From: an uncultured Duncaniella sp.
GTDB taxonomy: Bacteria; Bacteroidota; Bacteroidia; Bacteroidales; Muribaculaceae
Direction: 5' to 3'
DNA: 7,727 nucleotides
NCBI GenBank assembly: GCA_910588795.1
Contig: CAJURI010000081.1
Coordinates: forward strand, 1-7,727
Part shown: positions 4,012 to 7,727 of the stretch, one piece after another
Position numbering within the stretch: the first letter of the stretch is position 1
Layout of the letters: every line of letters starts with the position of its first letter
Notes under the pieces: generated by a model
The model's input: only the letters and a program-made list of their open reading frames with translations
Told to the model about the DNA's origin: nothing
The model's database searches: none
Translations under genes and position numbers: made by a program

Positions 4012-6045
4012 ATGAATCTCACAGCTGTAAATCGTGCGGCGGACAATATCCGCGTCCTTGCCGCTTCAATGGTTGAGAAAGCCAAGTCCGGACATCCCGG
4101 CGGTGCCATGGGAGGTGCCGATTTTGTCAACGTGCTTTATTCCCAGTTTCTCGTCACCGATCCTGACGACGGCAAATGGATAGCCCGTGACCGTTTCTTC
4201 CTTGATCCGGGCCATATGTCCCCCATGCTCTACAGTGTGCTTGCCCTGTTCGGCCACTACACCATCGACGAGCTTCAGCAGTTCCGTCAGTGGGGCTCGC
4301 CGACACCCGGCCATCCCGAGCTGCACCCCGAGCGCGGTGTGGAGAACACCTCCGGTCCCCTTGGTCAGGGCCACACCATGGCTGTAGGTTGTGCCATAGC
4401 AGAGCGTTTCCTCGCAGCCCGTTTCGGAGAGTGGCTGAGTCACAAGACATATGCATTCATCTCCGACGGAGGTATCCAGGAGGAAATATCTCAGGGCGCA
4501 GGCCGTCTGGCCGGCCACCTCGGGCTCAGCAACCTCATAATGTTCTATGACAGCAACAAGGTGCAGCTCTCCACAATGGTGGAAGCTGTTGACGCCGAGG
4601 ATGTCGCAGCAAAATATCGCGCATGGGGATGGAATGTGCTTGAGTGCAATGGCAATGATCCCGAGGAGATAGCCAAGGCTATTGTCGAGGCTCAGGGTGA
4701 GAAGAACCGTCCGACCATCATCATAGGACATACCGTGATGGGGCGTGGCTGTGTCAAGGCTGATGGTTCATGTTTCGAGGGTCAGTGCTCTACCCACGGC
4801 CAGCCTCTCAGCGCATCCGGTGCCGACTATGCCGCCACAATGAAGAATCTTGGGGCCGATCCCGAGAATCCATGGGTCATATTCGAGGATGTCAAGGCTC
4901 TCTATGAGGCACGCCGCGCTCAGCTGCGTGAGATCGTCAAGGCCCGTCGCGCCGAACAGGCTGCATGGGAAGCTGCAAATCCCGAACTTGCCAAGGAGCT
5001 TCACGGCTATCTTGACAACAAGCTCCCCGAGATCGACTGGGCCGCAATACCCCATAAGCCGAACATCGCAAGCCGTCAGGCTTCGGCCGATGTGCTCGGC
5101 GTCCTCGCTGAAAAGGTGGGCAACATGATAGTATCGTCGGCCGACCTTGCCAATTCCGATAAGACCGACGCGTTCCTCAAGAAGACTCATCCTTTTGTCA
5201 AGGGTGATTTCTCAGGCGCGTTCCTGCATGCAGGTGTCACTGAGCTGACCATGGCTGCCGTGATGAACGGCATAGCACTCCATGGCGGAGTCATCGGAGC
5301 ATGCGGCACATTCTTTGTGTTCTCCGATTATATGAAGCCGGCAGTCCGCATGGCAGCCCTCATGGAGCTTCCAGTAAAATACATCTGGACTCACGACGCA
5401 TTCCGCGTGGGAGAGGACGGGCCTACACATGAGCCTGTAGAGCAGGAGGCACAGCTGCGCCTCATGGAGGAGCTCCGCAATCTCAGCGGCAAGCCCTCGA
5501 TGCTCGTGCTCCGTCCGGCCGATGCCGCCGAGACCTCTGTGGCATGGGAGATGGCTATGGAGAACTTCGAGACTCCGTCGGCTCTTGTGCTTTCACGTCA
5601 GAACCTGCCCGACCTTCCTGCGGCTTCGGGCGACCGCTTCGCTGAAGCTGAGGCCGGTTGCCGCCGTGGCGGATATATAGTTGTGGATGCCCAGGCTCCC
5701 GATGTGATACTCGTTGCCAACGGATCGGAGGTTTCACTCCTCTGCGACGTGGCTGCGCAGCTGTCCGAGCAGGGTCTGAAAGCAAGAGTGGTGTCAGTTC
5801 CCTCGATAGGACGTTTCAACAATCAGCCGGTGGATTACCGTCAGGCCGTGCTCACACCTGGCGTGCCCACATTCGGCCTCACAGCCGGCCTGCCTTCCAC
5901 TCTTCGTGGTGTGGTAGGCTCCGACGGAGTGATTTTCGGTCTTGACCACTTCGGTGCATCCGCCCCCTACAAGGTCCTTGACGAGAAGTTTGGCTTTACA
6001 GCCGCTGCCGTAAAGGAGCGTGTGCTCGCCTTCCTCGGCAAGTGA
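4012..6045 (+). CDS. tkt: Transketolase
   Basis: Thiamine-diphosphate enzyme of the non-oxidative pentose phosphate pathway. It moves two-carbon units between ketose and aldose phosphates, linking xylulose-5-P, ribose-5-P, erythrose-4-P and glycolytic intermediates. At 677 residues it has full length. The cofactor domain has SGHPGG (H28), GHMS (H68), GHPE (H101), GPLGQG (115-120), and SDGG (D152) with N182 for the metal. STHGQPLS gives H262. The pyrimidine domain (about 350-530) has R355, S382, GVTELTMA (catalytic E411), F437, H461, D469 and H473, the last four at the same numbers as in E. coli TktA as I recall it, and R529. A C-terminal domain follows. The usual GDG of the cofactor motif is SDG here. 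The ATG at 4012 gives the expected N-terminus. A terminator follows at 6120; no partner pentose-phosphate gene is adjacent. Confidence 0.97.
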   Translation: MNLTAVNRAADNIRVLAASMVEKAKSGHPGGAMGGADFVNVLYSQFLVTDPDDGKWIARDRFFLDPGHMSPMLYSVLALFGHYTIDELQQFRQWGSPTPGHPELHPERGVENTSGPLGQGHTMAVGCAIAERFLAARFGEWLSHKTYAFISDGGIQEEISQGAGRLAGHLGLSNLIMFYDSNKVQLSTMVEAVDAEDVAAKYRAWGWNVLECNGNDPEEIAKAIVEAQGEKNRPTIIIGHTVMGRGCVKADGSCFEGQCSTHGQPLSASGADYAATMKNLGADPENPWVIFEDVKALYEARRAQLREIVKARRAEQAAWEAANPELAKELHGYLDNKLPEIDWAAIPHKPNIASRQASADVLGVLAEKVGNMIVSSADLANSDKTDAFLKKTHPFVKGDFSGAFLHAGVTELTMAAVMNGIALHGGVIGACGTFFVFSDYMKPAVRMAALMELPVKYIWTHDAFRVGEDGPTHEPVEQEAQLRLMEELRNLSGKPSMLVLRPADAAETSVAWEMAMENFETPSALVLSRQNLPDLPAASGDRFAEAEAGCRRGGYIVVDAQAPDVILVANGSEVSLLCDVAAQLSEQGLKARVVSVPSIGRFNNQPVDYRQAVLTPGVPTFGLTAGLPSTLRGVVGSDGVIFGLDHFGASAPYKVLDEKFGFTAAAVKERVLAFLGK

Positions 6046-6070
6046 TTGCAGTGACAGCCCCCCCGATAGC

Positions 6071-6101
6071 GCGTGGCTCCGGATCAGTCTGCGGCCCACG
6101 C
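6071..6101 (+). other. Hairpin in the tkt 3' untranslated region
   Basis: GCGTGG (6071-6076) pairs with CCACGC (6096-6101), and CCG (6079-6081) with CGG (6092-6094) across a small internal loop, leaving a ten-base loop. No T-run follows, so it is not itself a terminator. It may stabilise the 3' end of the tkt message ahead of the true terminator. Confidence 0.4.
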
Positions 6102-6119
6102 ATATCATAGGATAAACAT

Positions 6120-6159
6120 GCCCCGCAGTTCCATAATTTGGCCTGCGGGGCCACTTTTT
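6120..6159 (+). terminator. Intrinsic terminator of tkt
   Basis: GCCCCGCAG (6120-6128) and CTGCGGGGC (6143-6151) form a perfect 9-bp GC-rich stem with a 14-nt loop. It is followed by CAC and TTTTT (6155-6159). It lies 75 bp after the tkt stop and before the OmpA promoter, so it separates the two transcription units. Confidence 0.88.
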
Positions 6160-6172
6160 GCCCCTAAATTCG

Positions 6173-6192
6173 CCAAAAAGGAATATTTTTGG
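6173..6192. other. A/T-rich inverted repeat upstream of the OmpA promoter
   Basis: CCAAAAA (6173-6179) and TTTTTGG (6186-6192) with a six-base centre. It lies 46 bp upstream of the TTTG of the OmpA promoter, in a region of A- and T-tracts that may be curved. It could be an upstream activating element or a weak second terminator. Confidence 0.25.
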
Positions 6193-6237
6193 TGTCTATT
6201 AAAGCTTTTTTTGCTAAAATTTAGATTATTCGGAAAA

Positions 6238-6269
6238 TTTGTTATAACTTTGACCTGAAATTACGTTTG
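6238..6269 (+). promoter_or_regulatory. Full Bacteroidota-type promoter for the OmpA-family gene
   Basis: TTTG at 6238-6241, a 20-base spacer, and TACGTTTG at 6262-6269 match the Bacteroidota sigma consensus (TTTG, 19-21 bases, TAnnTTTG) exactly. A second -7-like box, TAACTTTG (6245-6252), lies inside the spacer, with a weaker TTTA 21 bases before it (6220-6223), so there may be two nearby starts. Transcription should begin a few bases after 6269, about 118 nt before the ATG. An inverted repeat, TTGGCC (6267-6272) and GGCCAA (6294-6299), brackets the predicted start. Confidence 0.75.
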
Positions 6270-6393
6270 GCCTATTGCTGTCATATGCATCGTGGCCAAT
6301 GCAACTGTAAAGAAGAGGTTTCAATAAATATTAATCGTTACCGATATTATAACAGACAATAATTTTCAACTATTTTCCAATAATTAATTATTT

Positions 6394-7605
6394 ATGAAAA
6401 AGAGTATCCTTCTTGGCTTCGTAGCCGCTCTCTTCATGGGCCAAAGCGCAATGGCTCAGAGCGCACAGGAGATCACCTATGTTGAGGATCCTGCTCAGGG
6501 CTATCTTTTTAACAGCTTCGCAAACAACTGGTTTGTATCAGCTGAAGGTGGTATCAACTACTATCTTGGTCATGACAACGGCAAGCGTGACTTCTTCGAC
6601 CGTTTCTCACCCAATGCCGGCCTTTGGGTAGGCAAGTGGTTCTCACCCATCATCGGTCTTCGTGCCGGTCTCAACTTCACTCAGGTCAAGGGCCTCAGCA
6701 ATGAGGGCGGTGTCGGCTACTACGGCGATTTCCGTGACGGCAACGTTGAGTTTGAGAAATACAAGCGCAACGAGTTCGGTCTTCATCTTCAGGCTATGCT
6801 GAACCTCACAAATTGGTGGTGCGGCTATCGTGCTGACCGTCTCTACAACGGTATCCTCTATGCAGGTGTGGGTTACAACTGGCAGACAGTTCCCAAATGG
6901 ACACCCAACGACCGTCGTGACGGATGGTGCCACGGAAACGATGACAACCTCACAGCAAGTGTAGGTCTTATCAACAACTTCCGTCTCAATGACCGTTTCG
7001 GCCTTTATCTTGACCTCCGCGCTCTTCTCCTTACCGACGACTTCAAGTACACAGAGTATCACAAGAACTATGTAGACCTTCAGGCTTACGTAGGTGTTAC
7101 TTACAACTTCAACAAGTCTACCTGGAGCGCACCTATCGTTCCCGTTATCCCCGAGATTCCCAACTGCGACGAGGTTGAGGCTCGCCTTCAGGCTGCCAAC
7201 GGCCGTATCGCCGATCTCGAGCGTCAGCTCCGTGACTGCCTCAACCGTCCTGTTCAGCAGGTGGTTGAAGCTGAGGAAGGTCCTCTCTGCACAATCTACT
7301 ACACCATCGGTAGCTCACGCATCTCACGCGTGGACAACAAGGTGCTCAATGCAGTTGCCAACGTTATGAAGGCTGACACCAGCAAGAAGTACACCGTATG
7401 CGGCTATGCCGACAACTACACCGGTACTCCCGCTGTGAACGACCGTCTCCGCAAGGCCCGTGCCAACGGTGTTGAGCGTGTGCTCCTCCGCAATGGCGTG
7501 AATGCAAGCCAGCTCGATGTTACTACCAACGACGCCAACCTCTTCGGCGATGGCAAGGAGTACGTTTCTCTCGACCGTGCCGTTACCATCAAGGCTAACA
7601 AGTAA
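6394..7605 (+). CDS. OmpA-family outer membrane protein (beta-barrel plus peptidoglycan-binding domain)
   Basis: Outer-membrane protein of 403 residues that anchors the outer membrane to peptidoglycan. A Sec signal peptide (1-21: MKKS, hydrophobic core, then AMA before QSAQ) comes first. Residues about 40-240 alternate aromatic and small residues as in an eight-stranded barrel, with WVGKWFSPIIGLRAGLNF (78-95) and a closing strand VDLQAYVGVTYNF (227-239). A Pro-rich linker (247-256) and a short coiled coil (about 258-284, with C258 and C282) follow. The C-terminal OmpA-like domain (298-403) has IGSSRIS (305-311), CGYADNYTG (336-344) and NDRLRKARANGVERVLLRNGV (349-369); D340 and R356 fit the peptidoglycan (diaminopimelate) binding pair. 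The strong promoter and consistent codon choice point to high expression. It is monocistronic, with its own promoter and terminator. The subclass and any extra role, such as adhesion, are not visible. Confidence 0.93.
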   Translation: MKKSILLGFVAALFMGQSAMAQSAQEITYVEDPAQGYLFNSFANNWFVSAEGGINYYLGHDNGKRDFFDRFSPNAGLWVGKWFSPIIGLRAGLNFTQVKGLSNEGGVGYYGDFRDGNVEFEKYKRNEFGLHLQAMLNLTNWWCGYRADRLYNGILYAGVGYNWQTVPKWTPNDRRDGWCHGNDDNLTASVGLINNFRLNDRFGLYLDLRALLLTDDFKYTEYHKNYVDLQAYVGVTYNFNKSTWSAPIVPVIPEIPNCDEVEARLQAANGRIADLERQLRDCLNRPVQQVVEAEEGPLCTIYYTIGSSRISRVDNKVLNAVANVMKADTSKKYTVCGYADNYTGTPAVNDRLRKARANGVERVLLRNGVNASQLDVTTNDANLFGDGKEYVSLDRAVTIKANK

Positions 7606-7637
7606 TCGATATCCTGTATAGACAAGGATAAATGCAT

Positions 7638-7671
7638 AGTGGTCCGCGCCTGAGGCACGGACCACTTTTTT
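7638..7671 (+). terminator. Intrinsic terminator of the OmpA-family gene
   Basis: AGTGGTCCG (7638-7646) and CGGACCACT (7658-7666) form a 9-bp stem. Inside it GCC-TGA-GGC (7648-7656) adds three pairs after one C/A mismatch. Six T's end the structure (7666-7671). It starts 32 bp after the stop codon. Confidence 0.93.
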
Positions 7672-7679
7672 GTGTAGAT

Positions 7680-7705
7680 TCCAAAACGAAGTGCAACGTT
7701 TTGGA
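7680..7705. repeat. Inverted repeat TCCAAAACG / CGTTTTGGA within a short direct repeat
   Basis: Perfect 9-bp arms (7680-7688 and 7697-7705) with an eight-base centre, AAGTGCAA. The octamer GTAGATTC occurs on both sides of the structure, at 7674-7681 and 7717-7724. The window ends at 7727, so the role is open: an operator or leader of the next gene, or the edge of a mobile element. The sequence AAGTGCAAC recalls some IS30-family ends, but I hold that only as a weak impression. Confidence 0.5.
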
Positions 7706-7727
7706 GACTAAAAATGGTAGATTCAAG

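Larger units (their letters stand above)
6046..6393. other. 348-bp intergenic region: tkt 3' end and OmpA leader
   Basis: No gene is supported. The first third is GC-rich and structured: a run of seven C's (6058-6064), a hairpin at 6071-6101 and the tkt terminator at 6120-6159. The rest is very AT-rich and holds the OmpA promoter and a leader of about 118 nt. The leader ends in a long A/T stretch with no Shine-Dalgarno, as usual for highly expressed Bacteroidota genes. Confidence 0.75.

Noticed and set aside
4066..4731. Long minus-strand frame of 221 codons inside tkt
   Set aside because: It lies entirely antisense to well-conserved transketolase motifs, a known effect of GC-biased codon use; it has no promoter and no recognisable domain.
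6058..6064. Run of seven C's as a phase-variation tract
   Set aside because: It lies 13 bases after the tkt stop, outside any gene or promoter, so slippage would have no evident effect.
7714..7727. ATG with four codons (MVDS) at the right edge as the start of a gene
   Set aside because: Only 14 bases are visible, and there is no way to tell a start codon from chance.

Overview
The window looks like the chromosome of a gut-type Bacteroidota, order Bacteroidales. Muribaculaceae is my best guess at family level, but this is inference only. The evidence is the rpsD-rpoA-rplQ order with Bacteroidales-like proteins, the lack of clear Shine-Dalgarno sequences, starts preceded by AT-rich leaders, and promoter-like sites of the Bacteroidota form TAnnTTTG, one with a correctly spaced TTTG. 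GC-rich genes alternate with strongly AT-rich intergenic DNA.

Layout. Positions 1-1543 are the distal end of the alpha ribosomal operon: the last codons of rpsD (S4), rpoA (RNA polymerase alpha) and rplQ (L17 with an Ala/Pro/Glu repeat tail). It closes with a very strong intrinsic terminator. A small single-span membrane protein of unknown function follows (1652-1948). Positions 1949-2240 have no gene but are rich in structure. A 48-bp perfect palindrome there has ends resembling IS150-group (IS3 family) termini and is flanked by a 4-bp direct repeat. It sits in the loop of an older hairpin, and a second long imperfect hairpin separates the two convergent genes.

On the minus strand (2241-3569) lies a 12-helix sugar transporter of the FHS branch of the major facilitator superfamily. 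A 442-bp AT-rich divergent region (3570-4011) with several inverted repeats and candidate -7 boxes separates it from tkt, a full-length transketolase (4012-6045) with an intrinsic terminator. A second AT-rich intergenic stretch (6046-6393) carries the best promoter in the window. It drives an OmpA-family outer-membrane protein (6394-7605) made of a signal peptide, a beta-barrel, a Pro-rich linker, a coiled coil and a peptidoglycan-binding domain. A strong terminator closes it, and the last 50 bases hold one more inverted repeat.

The genes are mostly housekeeping: transcription and translation, sugar uptake and the pentose phosphate pathway, and envelope anchoring. The divergent transporter and transketolase could share regulation, but nothing in the sequence proves it. 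I see no new defence, CRISPR or biosynthetic system. The most unusual element is the minimal IS-end palindrome nested inside a hairpin.
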